Source: Bradyrhizobium sp. SZCCT0148
GTDB taxonomy: Bacteria; Pseudomonadota; Alphaproteobacteria; Rhizobiales; Xanthobacteraceae
Reading direction: 5' to 3'
Assembly (NCBI RefSeq): GCF_018129985.1
Contig: NZ_JAFCKT010000001.1
Span: 124,001-188,000, forward strand
Length of the DNA: 64,000 nucleotides
Part shown: piece after piece, positions 15,914-23,714 of the stretch
Numbering within the stretch: the first letter of the stretch is position 1
Layout: each line of letters begins with the position of its first letter
Translations under genes and position numbers: made by a program
The notes under the pieces: generated by a model
What the model was told of the DNA's origin: nothing
What the model saw: only the letters and a program-made list of their open reading frames with translations
The model's database searches: none

Positions 15914-16843
15914 TCAACCACCCGCATGGATGGCGGTGCCTGCAGACGATGCAATCGCGAAATGGTCGGCGCGCTCGACCAGGAGGTCCAGAAAGCTTCG
16001 CGCCCGCGGCGACATCCAGTGCGTCTCCGGATAGACCGCGTGCAGCGGCAGCGCGGCGATGCTGTAGTCCGGAAGCACATGTTCGAGCTCGCCGCTGCGA
16101 AGACCGTCGGCGGCATTCCACTCGGGCAGGATCGCGATGCCGAGATGATGCATCGTTGCCTCCTGCATCGCATCGGCGTCGTCGACCTGGATGGGGCCGT
16201 TGACCGATGCGACGTGACGGCCGTGCTCGGATTCGAACGCCCATTGGTGCGCCGGCGACATCCTGGAATAGACGATGCATTGATGCGAGCCGAGATCGTC
16301 AGGCGTCCGCGGCAGCGGGCGGCCGTGTAGATAGGTGGGTGTCGCAACCAGATGGCGCTGCACGGTGCCGAGCCGGCGGGCAACTAGCGTGCTCGCCTCC
16401 AGATGTCCGATCCGCAAGGCAAGCTCGATGCCTTCCTCCACCAGGTTCACGAACCGCTCGCTGAAGCGGATGTCGACCCTCACTTCCGGATAATTCCGCA
16501 CATATTCGGCAACGATCGGCATCATGTAGCGCCGTCCGAACGACGACGGCACGCCGATCCGGAGCGTGCCGGTGGGACGGGGCGCCGCTTCTTCCACGCT
16601 CGACCGCGCCATGTCGAAGCTGCCGAGAATCTGGCGCGCCAGCTCGTAGATCCGGTGCGCCTCGGCCGTCGGCTTGAGCGTGCGGGTCGTGCGCAGGAAC
16701 AGCTGCGTGCCGAACTCGCTCTCCAGCAATGCGATGCGCTTGCTGATGGCGGGTTGGCCGATCCCCAGCTCCTTGGCAGCCGCCGAGAAGCTGCCGCCCT
16801 CGAGGGTGCGGACGAAGGCGCGCAGGCAATCGATCCGGTCCAT
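15914..16843 (-). CDS. LysR-family transcriptional regulator
   Basis: A 309-residue LTTR. Winged helix-turn-helix at the N-terminus: LRAFVRTLEGGSFSAAAKEL followed by IGQPAISKRIALLESEFGTQLF. The rest is a periplasmic-binding-like effector domain. It is transcribed away from the styA-like gene, and a 17-bp palindrome of the T-N11-A type lies 5 bp upstream of its start. The standard arrangement of a LysR activator divergent from its target suggests that it controls the monooxygenase pair and itself plus the LLM oxidoreductase. Confidence 0.9.
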   Translation of the reverse strand: MDRIDCLRAFVRTLEGGSFSAAAKELGIGQPAISKRIALLESEFGTQLFLRTTRTLKPTAEAHRIYELARQILGSFDMARSSVEEAAPRPTGTLRIGVPSSFGRRYMMPIVAEYVRNYPEVRVDIRFSERFVNLVEEGIELALRIGHLEASTLVARRLGTVQRHLVATPTYLHGRPLPRTPDDLGSHQCIVYSRMSPAHQWAFESEHGRHVASVNGPIQVDDADAMQEATMHHLGIAILPEWNAADGLRSGELEHVLPDYSIAALPLHAVYPETHWMSPRARSFLDLLVERADHFAIASSAGTAIHAGG

Positions 16844-16847
16844 GATC

Positions 16848-16864
16848 TATTCCAAGTTGGAATA
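16848..16864. promoter_or_regulatory. LysR-type palindrome between lysR and styA-like genes
   Basis: TATTCCA AGT TGGAATA is a perfect 7-bp inverted repeat with a 3-base centre, fitting the LTTR box T-N11-A. A further half-site TATTCC occurs at 16880-16885. It abuts the lysR start, so the regulator probably represses its own gene when bound here. Confidence 0.65.
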
Positions 16865-16948
16865 AATCATATCCCGGTTATTCCGTAGTGTGCAACACGG
16901 CCGGTCGCTAGGCTTCCTCAAAACAAGCGACCAGGGGAGGAGACGACA

Positions 16949-18199
16949 GTGGCACGCAACATCGGAATCGTCGGCGCCGGCATCGCCGGCCTGCACCTCG
17001 CGCTCTATCTGCAAAAGCACGGCGTGGACGCCACCGTCATCACCGACCGGCCGCCCGAGGATTACCGCGACATCCGGCTGCTCAACACCGTTGCGCACCA
17101 CCACGTGACGATCGCCCGCGAGGACTATCTCGGCGTCAATCATTGGACCGATCCGAAGGACCATTACTATTATCACGACCACGTCTTCAATTTTCCGCAG
17201 CCACTGAGCTTTCGCGGCGACTTCTCGAAGCCGAGCCGCGCCGTCGACTATCGGATCTATCTTCCCGCGCTGATGAACGACTTCGCCAGCCGCGGCGGCA
17301 GGATCGAGTACCGCCGCATCGAAGAGCGCGACATCCGTCCGCTGGTCGCCCGCTTCGATCTGCTGGTGGTATCGACCGGCAAGGGTCCGCTGGGCCAGCT
17401 CTTCACCTACCGTCCCGAACATACGCCCTATTCGCAGCCGCAACGGCGGCTGTGTGTCGGGCTCTACACCGGCGTGCGGCAGCCCGATCCCATGAACGTT
17501 ACGCTCTCGGTTTCTCCCGGCCACGGTGAGATGATCGTGATCCCGACCATCACCTTCGGCGGCATCGCCAACGCGCTGCTGATGGAGAACGTGCCGGGCG
17601 GCGACATGGAAGAACTGGCGATGCTCAGTTACGACGACAATCCGAAGCACTTCCTGAAGGTGCTGCTGGGCAAGCTGGAGAAGCATCATCCGACGACCTA
17701 TGACCGCATCGATACCTCGCGCTTCGACCTCGCGCAGCCGCAGGATCTCCTGCAAGGCGGCGTCGTGCCGACGGTGCGCAACACGGTGGTCGAATTCGAC
17801 GACGGCAAATGCGCGATCGCGCTCGGCGACGTCCATGCGATCGTCGATCCCATGATGGGCCAGGGCGCCAACGTCGCCTCCTATGCGGCCTTCGTGCTCG
17901 GCGAGGAGATCGTCAATTCCGACGCGTTCGACGCCCGGCTGTGCGAGAAGATCGATTTGAAGCGGCAGGACCGCGTGCTGGCGGCGTCGCGCTGGACCAA
18001 CGTGATGCTGCAGCCGCCGACGGAAGCGCTGGGCATGCTGATCGGCGCGATGAGCCAGAACCCGGCGCTGGCGAACGAGTTCACCGAGAATTTCAACTAT
18101 CCGGACCGGCAGTGGGACCACATCTCGACGCCGGGGCGCATCCAGGCCTGGATCGAGCGCATGTCGGCGCCGGCCGAGCCGATCAGGGCGATTGCGTGA
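16949..18199 (+). CDS. styA: Styrene/indole monooxygenase large subunit (StyA-like, group E flavoprotein)
   Basis: A 416-residue FAD-dependent epoxidase. The FAD-binding motif GAGIAGLHLALYL opens the protein. Stretches RLLNTVAHHHVT, KPSRAVDYRIYLP, LLVVSTGKGPLG, DLLQGGVVP and GQGANVASYAAFVLGEEI match the StyA pattern as I remember it. StyA uses FADH2 supplied by a separate reductase to epoxidise styrene or indole. The partner reductase gene follows after 6 bp. No styrene-oxide isomerase or phenylacetaldehyde dehydrogenase is visible, so indole or another alkene may be the real substrate. Confidence 0.87.
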   Translation: MARNIGIVGAGIAGLHLALYLQKHGVDATVITDRPPEDYRDIRLLNTVAHHHVTIAREDYLGVNHWTDPKDHYYYHDHVFNFPQPLSFRGDFSKPSRAVDYRIYLPALMNDFASRGGRIEYRRIEERDIRPLVARFDLLVVSTGKGPLGQLFTYRPEHTPYSQPQRRLCVGLYTGVRQPDPMNVTLSVSPGHGEMIVIPTITFGGIANALLMENVPGGDMEELAMLSYDDNPKHFLKVLLGKLEKHHPTTYDRIDTSRFDLAQPQDLLQGGVVPTVRNTVVEFDDGKCAIALGDVHAIVDPMMGQGANVASYAAFVLGEEIVNSDAFDARLCEKIDLKRQDRVLAASRWTNVMLQPPTEALGMLIGAMSQNPALANEFTENFNYPDRQWDHISTPGRIQAWIERMSAPAEPIRAIA

Positions 18200-18205
18200 G
18201 GATCG

Positions 18206-18709
18206 ATGCGAGCGGAAATTGAGATGCCGCGCGCCAATCCCGCCGCGTTCCGCGAAGCCGCCTCGCGCTTCGCGACCGGCGTTGCGGTGCTGACCGCGCT
18301 CGACGAGCACGGCCGCGTCTGCGGCATGACCGTGAACAGCTTCGTCACCGTCAGCCTGTCGCCGCCGACCGTGCTGGTCTCGGTCATGCCGGGCCGCATG
18401 CACCGTGCGATCTCGGCGACGGGACGTTATTGTGTGAACGTCCTGCCTGATCATGGCCGCGACCTCTCGCGGCATTTCGCCAGCCAGCCGAACACCGGCG
18501 CCAGCCCGGATTACGACATCGTGGACGGCCTGCCGCGGCTGTCGGGATGCGTCGCCTGGTTCGCCTGCGAGGTCACGCGTCACGTCGATGTCAGCGACCA
18601 CACGCTGATCATCGCCGAAGTCTCGGCGTGCGACCATGACGACACCACCCCGCTGGTGTTCTTTTCCAGCCGGTATCATCTCGGCCCCGGTGTGCCGGTC
18701 GATCGCTGA
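18206..18709 (+). CDS. styB: Flavin reductase subunit of the monooxygenase (StyB-like)
   Basis: A 167-residue protein of the flavin_reduct (PF01613) family: FREAASRFATGVAVLTAL, then MTVNSFVTVSLSPPTVLVSV and a conserved terminal FFSSRYHL. It reduces FAD with NADH for the StyA-like epoxidase. It starts 6 bp after the styA-like stop, at 18206 or the ATG at 18224, so the two are translated together. It ends 24 bp from the convergent methyltransferase gene. Confidence 0.87.
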   Translation: MRAEIEMPRANPAAFREAASRFATGVAVLTALDEHGRVCGMTVNSFVTVSLSPPTVLVSVMPGRMHRAISATGRYCVNVLPDHGRDLSRHFASQPNTGASPDYDIVDGLPRLSGCVAWFACEVTRHVDVSDHTLIIAEVSACDHDDTTPLVFFSSRYHLGPGVPVDR

Positions 18710-18733
18710 CGCCCGCGTGAAGCCGTGACGGCC

Positions 18734-19417
18734 TCAGGCGTAGGCCACCCAGCCTCGGAACGCGAAGCCGGTGTAGAACAGCGTGGGGTCGGAGAAGCCG
18801 GCCTCCCGCAAAATAATTTCGTCTTGGGCGGGCGCGAGAATCTCCAGATGGTTGGTGACGGCGTTACGTGCGGCGGCCGCCTGCTCGGGTTCGACGCCGG
18901 CGGCGGCCAGGAACGCGGAGTAGCGCGACAGCCACAGCGGGCGCTCTTCCTCGCCGTCGGGCGCGCTCAGATGCGCGACCACGAACGGTGCGCGCGGCTT
19001 GAGCCGGCGGCGGATTTCCCAGGCGATGCGGCGCCGTTCGGCGACATCGACGAAGTGAAGGGTCAGGAGGCAGCTGGCGCCGTCGAACGGTTCCTCCGGC
19101 GCGTCATCGATATAGCCTCGATGCAGGCGCGCACGCGGTGCGAGCGGCCCCAGGGTCTGCCCGGCCAGCGCCAGCATCGCCGCGGACGGATCGACGCCGT
19201 CGAAGCGCCAGCCGGGATGTGCTCGCGCAAACGCCTTGAGCTCGAGGCCGCCGCCGGCGCCGAGCACCAGCACGCTGCCGTCGTTCGGAACGCGCTCCCC
19301 CAGCAGGATCGCCGCCATGGACAGCATGGCATTGTAGCCGGGCACGAAGCGCGGCGGCCCTTCGGTGTAGCGCGCCACGGCCTGCGGATCGGAGAACATG
19401 GTTTGAATGTCGGTCAT
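18734..19417 (-). CDS. Class I SAM-dependent methyltransferase
   Basis: A 227-residue protein with motif I VLVLGAGGGLELKAFA, acidic strand end FDGVDPSAAML and a post-motif region ASCLLTLHFVDV. It resembles methyltransferase domain-25 proteins; the substrate is unknown. The Rrf2 regulator gene lies 27 bp upstream on the same strand, so expression is probably driven from the Rrf2 promoter. Because Rrf2 proteins respond to redox or nitrosative stress or iron-sulfur status, the methyltransferase may serve such a response (inference). Confidence 0.8.
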   Translation of the reverse strand: MTDIQTMFSDPQAVARYTEGPPRFVPGYNAMLSMAAILLGERVPNDGSVLVLGAGGGLELKAFARAHPGWRFDGVDPSAAMLALAGQTLGPLAPRARLHRGYIDDAPEEPFDGASCLLTLHFVDVAERRRIAWEIRRRLKPRAPFVVAHLSAPDGEEERPLWLSRYSAFLAAAGVEPEQAAAARNAVTNHLEILAPAQDEIILREAGFSDPTLFYTGFAFRGWVAYA

Positions 19418-19444
19418 GATGTTACTCTGGTGAAGGGAGCGCGA

Positions 19445-19903
19445 TCACGCGCGATGGGCGCTCATGCCTTGATGCTTGCGTGCGCCGAGCCGCTTGCGCA
19501 GGTCCTCGCCCAGCATCGCCAGCGTCACCTCGCCGAGCCGCGCCAGCAGCAGCGCCTCCGCATCGTCAAAGGCCTGATCGAGCGCGGCATTGACGGCCTG
19601 CTCGACCAGACAGCCGGGCGACTCGGTCCGGTTGCCCATCGCCAGCAGCGGGGGATTGCCGAGCGCGGCATAGATGTCGCGCAGAGTCACCTTCGACAGG
19701 TCGCAGGCGATCGTCCAGCCGCCGCCGTGTCCCTTTTCGGATCGGACGTAACCGATCTCCCGCAGCCCCGCCATGATGCGGCGGATCACGACCGGGTTGG
19801 TGTCCATGGCCCTTGCCAGCGTCTCGGACGTGAAAGGCCCGGGCTGCTGTGCCATGTGCAGGAGGACGTGGAGAACGCCGGAGAGCCGGGAATCTTGTTT
19901 CAT
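19445..19903 (-). CDS. Rrf2-family transcriptional regulator
   Basis: A 152-residue Rrf2 protein: [20 protein letters not shown] then [28 protein letters not shown] (the helix-turn-helix and wing). It contains only one cysteine ([10 protein letters not shown]) near residue 97, whereas [Fe-S]-binding members have three. It is therefore more like the YwnA/cluster-free branch, or uses single-cysteine chemistry. A 23-bp dyad overlaps the start codon, pointing to autoregulation. The methyltransferase gene follows in the same operon. Confidence 0.88.
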   Translation of the reverse strand: MKQDSRLSGVLHVLLHMAQQPGPFTSETLARAMDTNPVVIRRIMAGLREIGYVRSEKGHGGGWTIACDLSKVTLRDIYAALGNPPLLAMGNRTESPGCLVEQAVNAALDQAFDDAEALLLARLGEVTLAMLGEDLRKRLGARKHQGMSAHRA

Positions 19904-19939
19904 GTAACTTTATATGTTACATGATGAGCCGGCCGTCAA
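19901..19939 (-). promoter_or_regulatory. Promoter and operator of the Rrf2 gene; predicted leaderless start
   Basis: CATGTAAC (19901-19908), 7-base spacer, GTTACATG (19916-19923) form a perfect inverted repeat whose left arm contains the start codon. On the minus strand a TTGACG -35 (19939-19934) and a TATAAA -10 (19914-19909, spacing 19) place transcription start at about the A of the ATG. No Shine-Dalgarno is present. Confidence 0.7.
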
Positions 19940-20049
19940 GCCGACGTCCCTCTCACCCGACGCGCATTGATGAACGCGCGAGGCCAGCGCGTCGGCTGAC
20001 GGCGAAGCGCGGTGGAGTCATGCGCAGATCCTGATTTTCTTGCGTCGAT

Positions 20050-20988
20050 CTAAAGCAGCGCTTTGGGCAGCAGCATGTGAATGCCCTTGTTGCCGTCGAC
20101 GAGTTGGGTGACCCGAAGATTGCCGGCCAGCGAGCACAGCATGTAGGCCTCGTTACGCGTGCGGTTGGTCCGCGCGCAGACGTGCTTGACCATCTCCCGG
20201 ACCGCCTGCTTGGCGGCGTCATCGAGATCCTCGTCGAGCCCGATCGACATCAGATGCGTGGCGCTCTCGGCAAACGGCCACCGGAGGTCCATGTCCTTGC
20301 GAACCGTCAGGCGGAAGGTTCCGGTGACGCCGGTCTCGAGCGCCGTGATGCAGACCTCGCCATCGCCCTGCACGCCGTGACCGTCGCCGGCGAAGAACAA
20401 TGCGCCCTCGTTGAACACCGGCAGATACAGCGTCGTGCCGGCCCGCAGCTCCTTGTTGTCCATGTTGCCGCCGAAGGCGCGCGGAACGGGCGATCCGCAG
20501 CGGCCCCAGCTTGGTGGCGGGGCCGTGGCAATGATGCCGAAGAAGGGCGCGAGCGGAATCTCGGTGCCCCATGGCATGATGCAGACCTCGCGCTCGCGGT
20601 CGATCACCGGATGGATCGTCTCATAATCCGTGAATTCGTCCGGCAGCGTTCCGAGCAGAGGAAGGATCGACACGAAGCCCCAATCCTGACGAACCTTCAC
20701 GTTGAGGATATCGACCTGGAGGGTGTCGCCGACATTGGCGCCGCGCACATAAACCGGGCCGGTGATGAAGTGAGGTCCCGGCCCCGGCTGCATCGTCTCG
20801 AGGGCGACTCGATAGTCCTCGGGAACCAGCGAAAGGTCGTCCGGCAGCGTCTCCTTGCCACCTGCCGGGAAGCTGTGCAGCGTCACGCTGTCGCCGGAGT
20901 TGATTTCCAGCACAGGTCGTGTGCTGCAGTCCAGATAGCCCCAGACCATGTTCTCGGGCGTACTGGCTATCTCGTGGTGGCGTTGCAT
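20050..20988 (-). CDS. Acetamidase/formamidase family protein (first copy)
   Basis: A 312-residue FmdA_AmdA family amidohydrolase, expected to split formamide, acetamide or a related short amide to acid and ammonia in the cytoplasm. Visible signatures: SGDSVTLHSFPAGG near the N-terminus, FGGNMDNKELRAG, and AGDGHGVQGDGEV, the conserved Asp/His/Gly-rich stretch. Start 20988 is chosen because GGAG lies eight bases upstream and family proteins begin here; the frame is open further upstream into the divergent HTH gene. A second family member lies at 24606, beyond the ABC transporter genes; the two proteins differ widely outside the motifs. Confidence 0.87.
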   Translation of the reverse strand: MQRHHEIASTPENMVWGYLDCSTRPVLEINSGDSVTLHSFPAGGKETLPDDLSLVPEDYRVALETMQPGPGPHFITGPVYVRGANVGDTLQVDILNVKVRQDWGFVSILPLLGTLPDEFTDYETIHPVIDREREVCIMPWGTEIPLAPFFGIIATAPPPSWGRCGSPVPRAFGGNMDNKELRAGTTLYLPVFNEGALFFAGDGHGVQGDGEVCITALETGVTGTFRLTVRKDMDLRWPFAESATHLMSIGLDEDLDDAAKQAVREMVKHVCARTNRTRNEAYMLCSLAGNLRVTQLVDGNKGIHMLLPKALL

Positions 20989-21165
20989 CGGATGAACTCC
21001 AGGCATGGCGGGTGCGCTCTCGCGGGCGGGCAATCGTGCCGGGGCATCACGGGCGCGACCGGCAAAATCGTCCTTGGACATTCTAGGCTGCGGCAATCCT
21101 TCGGCTATACTGGCCTCAGGCCCTGCGCGGTGTTCCGTGCAAATGGCGGGCCGGGGGAGAGATCG

Positions 21166-21534
21166 ATGAGGCGGTCCCGTTTCACTGCGAATGAGATTAT
21201 TCATCTCCTTGCCGAAGCGAGCTCCGGGGTGTCGATTGCAGAGATCTGCAAGGCCGCCGGCATTACCGAGCGCACGTTCTATCGCTGGCGCCGCAGCTTC
21301 GGCGGCCTCGACGTCCACGCCATTCAGCAGATGAACGAGCTGAAGTCCGAGAATGTGCGCTTGCGCGGCCTCGTCAGCAATCTGTTCGAACAGTTGCGCA
21401 ACACGGACACTGAAAAGAAAGACGGCACATCGACGGCCACGCCGCAGCAGGGTACTCGCGCCAGCCGGATCGCAGCGGAGAAGTGTGGTGGCGCGTTGAC
21501 CGGCCGCTTCTCCTCGGTGCGCGTCAATCCGTAA
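21166..21534 (+). CDS. Stand-alone IS3-type OrfA-like helix-turn-helix protein
   Basis: A 122-residue protein with the HTH_Tnp_1 pattern: FTANEIIHLLAEASSGVSI, AEICKAAGITERTFYRWRR, then a leucine-rich coiled segment (MNELKSENVRLRGLVSNL). This is the OrfA half of IS3-family transposases, but no OrfB, no terminal inverted repeats and no target duplication are seen. The last 40 residues are unrelated to OrfA. It is divergent from the first formamidase gene and upstream of the ABC genes, so it may be a domesticated DNA-binding protein. Starts behind GGGGGAGAGATCG. Confidence 0.75.
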   Translation: MRRSRFTANEIIHLLAEASSGVSIAEICKAAGITERTFYRWRRSFGGLDVHAIQQMNELKSENVRLRGLVSNLFEQLRNTDTEKKDGTSTATPQQGTRASRIAAEKCGGALTGRFSSVRVNP

Positions 21535-21843
21535 CGTGCGGACTCCGCTGGGACGGATGGAACCTGCAAGCTCGTTCGCGGTTCTGCAAATTCTTTGTGC
21601 AGCGATAATGTCAAAAATGACGGAATCGTTCGCGGCCCGCCGACGTCTGCCTCGGACCGATTGCAGAACGAGCGGAAATGAGGCGCAACGCGATCAAGAA
21701 TCCAGCGTTCGCGCCACCCGCACGACATATTCATCGCCCGGTTCAAATCGCGTGCAGAATGCGTCGCTTATTTCGCCTTGATGCACGGAGGTCGGCGCCT
21801 AGTCTTTGAGCTGCCTTTCAGCAGCTCTGGAGAATTTCGCGCC
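21535..21843 (+). other. 309-bp leader region of the ABC transporter operon
   Basis: No gene seen. It holds two imperfect regulatory-looking elements: CTGCA/TGCAG half-sites 9 bases apart (21584-21602), loosely like an NtrC site, and a perfect 7-bp hairpin GAGCTGC/GCAGCTC at 21808-21827. The hairpin lies directly in front of the ribosome site (CTGGAGAA) of the binding-protein gene. I found no -24/-12 (sigma54) promoter. Confidence 0.4.
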
Positions 21844-22890
21844 ATGACCAATGATGTTCGTCCTCCGGCCACGCCGAGTGGTCGTGTGCTCAACCGCCGC
21901 CGATTCCTCGCAGCCTCGTCGATACTCGTTGCCGGCATCGGCGCCGCACCGCTCATGGGATCCGGTATCGCCTCCGCCGCCGAGCTCAAGACCGTTCGCT
22001 TCAGCGAGGCCGTGCACAATCTGGGCTACATCAACCTCTACGTCGGCATGCATGCCGGCATCTTCAAGAAAAACGGTCTCGACATGAAGGTGAGCGCCGC
22101 CGGCGGCGACACCCAGACTTTCGCGGCCGTGCTCGGCGGCTCCGCGGACTTCGCGATCGGCGATGCGACCATGGCGCAGATCTCGCGCGAGAACGGCGGC
22201 CCCGGTGTCGTTGTGGGGACCGTCGTGCAGCGCGCGCATTATTTCGGCGTCTCCAAGACGCTCAAGCCGATCACCGATCCGAAGGAGTTCAAGGGTCTCA
22301 AGATCGTCACCTCGCCGGAGCCGAACACCAATTTCAGCGTCACCAAGCGGATGCTGGAAAAGGCCGGGCTCAAGCTGGGTACCGACGCCACGATCGTTCC
22401 GGTCAATCCCGGCACCGAGATCGCGGCGATGCTGGCCGGGCAGGCGGATATGGCGGTCGCCTATCAGCCGAGCGTCGCCGCCGCGGAGGCGCAAGGCGCC
22501 AAGGTCGTGTTCGACTTCTCGAATTATGTCGGGCCGTTCTGCAACACCGGAATCATGGTGCTGCCCTCGACCATTCAGAAGGATCCTCAAATGGTGCAGG
22601 CGCTCGTCACCTCGTTCGAGGAGGCCTCGCGCAAGACCTACGCCGATCCGGCCTTCGCCAAGGAAGTCGCACGGAAGGAGTTTCCGGATTTGCCCGGCGA
22701 GGTCGTCGACAAGGCGATCGACGCGGAGCTGCAATACCTGATCCCGGCGCAGTCCGTGATCACCAAGCAGGATCAGTGGAAGAACCTCATGGACATGCAG
22801 ATCTACCTCGGCAATGCCAAGGGATCGGTTCCGTTCGAGCAGATCATCGACAACTCGTTCGCTGAAAAGGCGATCGCCAGCCTGAAATGA
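21844..22890 (+). CDS. NitT/TauT-family ABC transporter substrate-binding protein, Tat-exported
   Basis: A 348-residue SsuA/NMT1-type binding protein. The N-terminus carries a twin-arginine signal (NRRRFLAASSILVAG, cleavage near SGIASAAE). Mature signatures: NLGYINLYVGMHAGIFKKNG, DTQTFAAVLGGSADFAIGDA and PGTEIAAMLAGQADMAVAYQ. Start 21844 has a GGAG upstream; a longer frame from 21778 would put 22 residues before the signal. It overlaps the ATPase gene by ATGA. Between two formamidases, the likely ligand is a small amide or related nitrogen compound rather than nitrate or taurine (inference). Confidence 0.88.
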   Translation: MTNDVRPPATPSGRVLNRRRFLAASSILVAGIGAAPLMGSGIASAAELKTVRFSEAVHNLGYINLYVGMHAGIFKKNGLDMKVSAAGGDTQTFAAVLGGSADFAIGDATMAQISRENGGPGVVVGTVVQRAHYFGVSKTLKPITDPKEFKGLKIVTSPEPNTNFSVTKRMLEKAGLKLGTDATIVPVNPGTEIAAMLAGQADMAVAYQPSVAAAEAQGAKVVFDFSNYVGPFCNTGIMVLPSTIQKDPQMVQALVTSFEEASRKTYADPAFAKEVARKEFPDLPGEVVDKAIDAELQYLIPAQSVITKQDQWKNLMDMQIYLGNAKGSVPFEQIIDNSFAEKAIASLK

Positions 22891-23714
22891 TCGCCGAGGC
22901 TGCCACATACGCGAAGCCCGGAGAGGGCGGGGCCGTGGACGGCGCCGCCCTCCCGCTCGTGGTCGAGCATGTCGCCAAAGGCTACGATCTCGATGGCCGG
23001 GTCGTGCCTGTCATCGCCGATCTCAGCATGACGCTGCGCAAGGGCGAGATCGTCAGCATCGTCGGCCCGTCCGGCTGCGGCAAGACCACGCTGCTCAACA
23101 CGCTGTGCGGCCTGCTGGCGCCCGATGCGGGCCGCATCCGCTGGCATGGCCGGCAGGTCTCCGGTCAGCCGCAAAACGTCGGCTACATGTTGCAGAAGGA
23201 TCTGCTGCTGCCATGGCGCACCGCGCTCGGCAACACCATGCTCGGCCTCGAGATCCGCGGCGTCGCTGCCGCAGAGGCGGAAGACCGCAGCCGGGCCATG
23301 CTCGATCAGCTCGGGCTGCACGGGTTCGCGGACCATTACCCCTCGACCCTGTCGGGTGGCATGCGGCAACGCGTGGCGCTGGCGCGGACCCTCGTCAACG
23401 ATCCGGACGTGTTGCTGCTGGACGAACCATTCGCCGCGCTCGACTTCCAGACCAAGCTGCTGATCGAGCATGACATGGTGGATCTCGTGCGAAAGGGCGG
23501 ACGTTCGATGCTGCTCATTACCCATGACATCGAGGAAGCCGTGTCGCTGGCCGATCGCGTCGTCGTGCTGTCGCGGCGGCCGACCTGGGTCAAGACGACC
23601 TATCAGATCGAGTTCGGTGCCGACCGCGGCGACATGATTTCGCTGCGCGAGAGGCCGGATTTCAGCCAATACGTCCGGCGCATCTGGGCCGACCTCGATA
23701 TCGCGATCCAATGA
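22887..23714 (+). CDS. NitT/TauT-family ABC transporter ATPase
   Basis: A 275-residue ABC ATPase of the SsuB/TauB type. Walker A GPSGCGKTTLLNTL, Q-loop in NVGYMLQKDLLLPW, signature LSGGMRQRVALARTL, Walker B VLLLDEPFAALD, H-loop LLITHDIEEAV. It couples ATP hydrolysis to import by the neighbouring permease. It overlaps the genes on both sides by ATGA, so SBP, ATPase and permease are translationally coupled. Confidence 0.93.
   Translation: MIAEAATYAKPGEGGAVDGAALPLVVEHVAKGYDLDGRVVPVIADLSMTLRKGEIVSIVGPSGCGKTTLLNTLCGLLAPDAGRIRWHGRQVSGQPQNVGYMLQKDLLLPWRTALGNTMLGLEIRGVAAAEAEDRSRAMLDQLGLHGFADHYPSTLSGGMRQRVALARTLVNDPDVLLLDEPFAALDFQTKLLIEHDMVDLVRKGGRSMLLITHDIEEAVSLADRVVVLSRRPTWVKTTYQIEFGADRGDMISLRERPDFSQYVRRIWADLDIAIQ

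Noticed and set aside
16847-18679. 610-codon minus-strand open frame across the styA-like gene
   Set aside because: High-GC antisense shadow: low-complexity Arg/His/Ala composition and no homology, whereas the plus strand encodes clear StyA/StyB proteins. The same holds for the long antisense frames at 36215-38146, 46162-48156, 53032-54606 and 60982-62673.
21584-21602. NtrC-like CTGCA/TGCAG half-sites before the amide-type ABC operon
   Set aside because: Spacing and half-sites deviate from the NtrC consensus and no sigma54 -24/-12 promoter was found, so it is only mentioned within the leader description.
21324-21746. 140-codon minus-strand frame
   Set aside because: Antisense to the OrfA-like gene and its downstream spacer; no recognisable features and no ribosome site.
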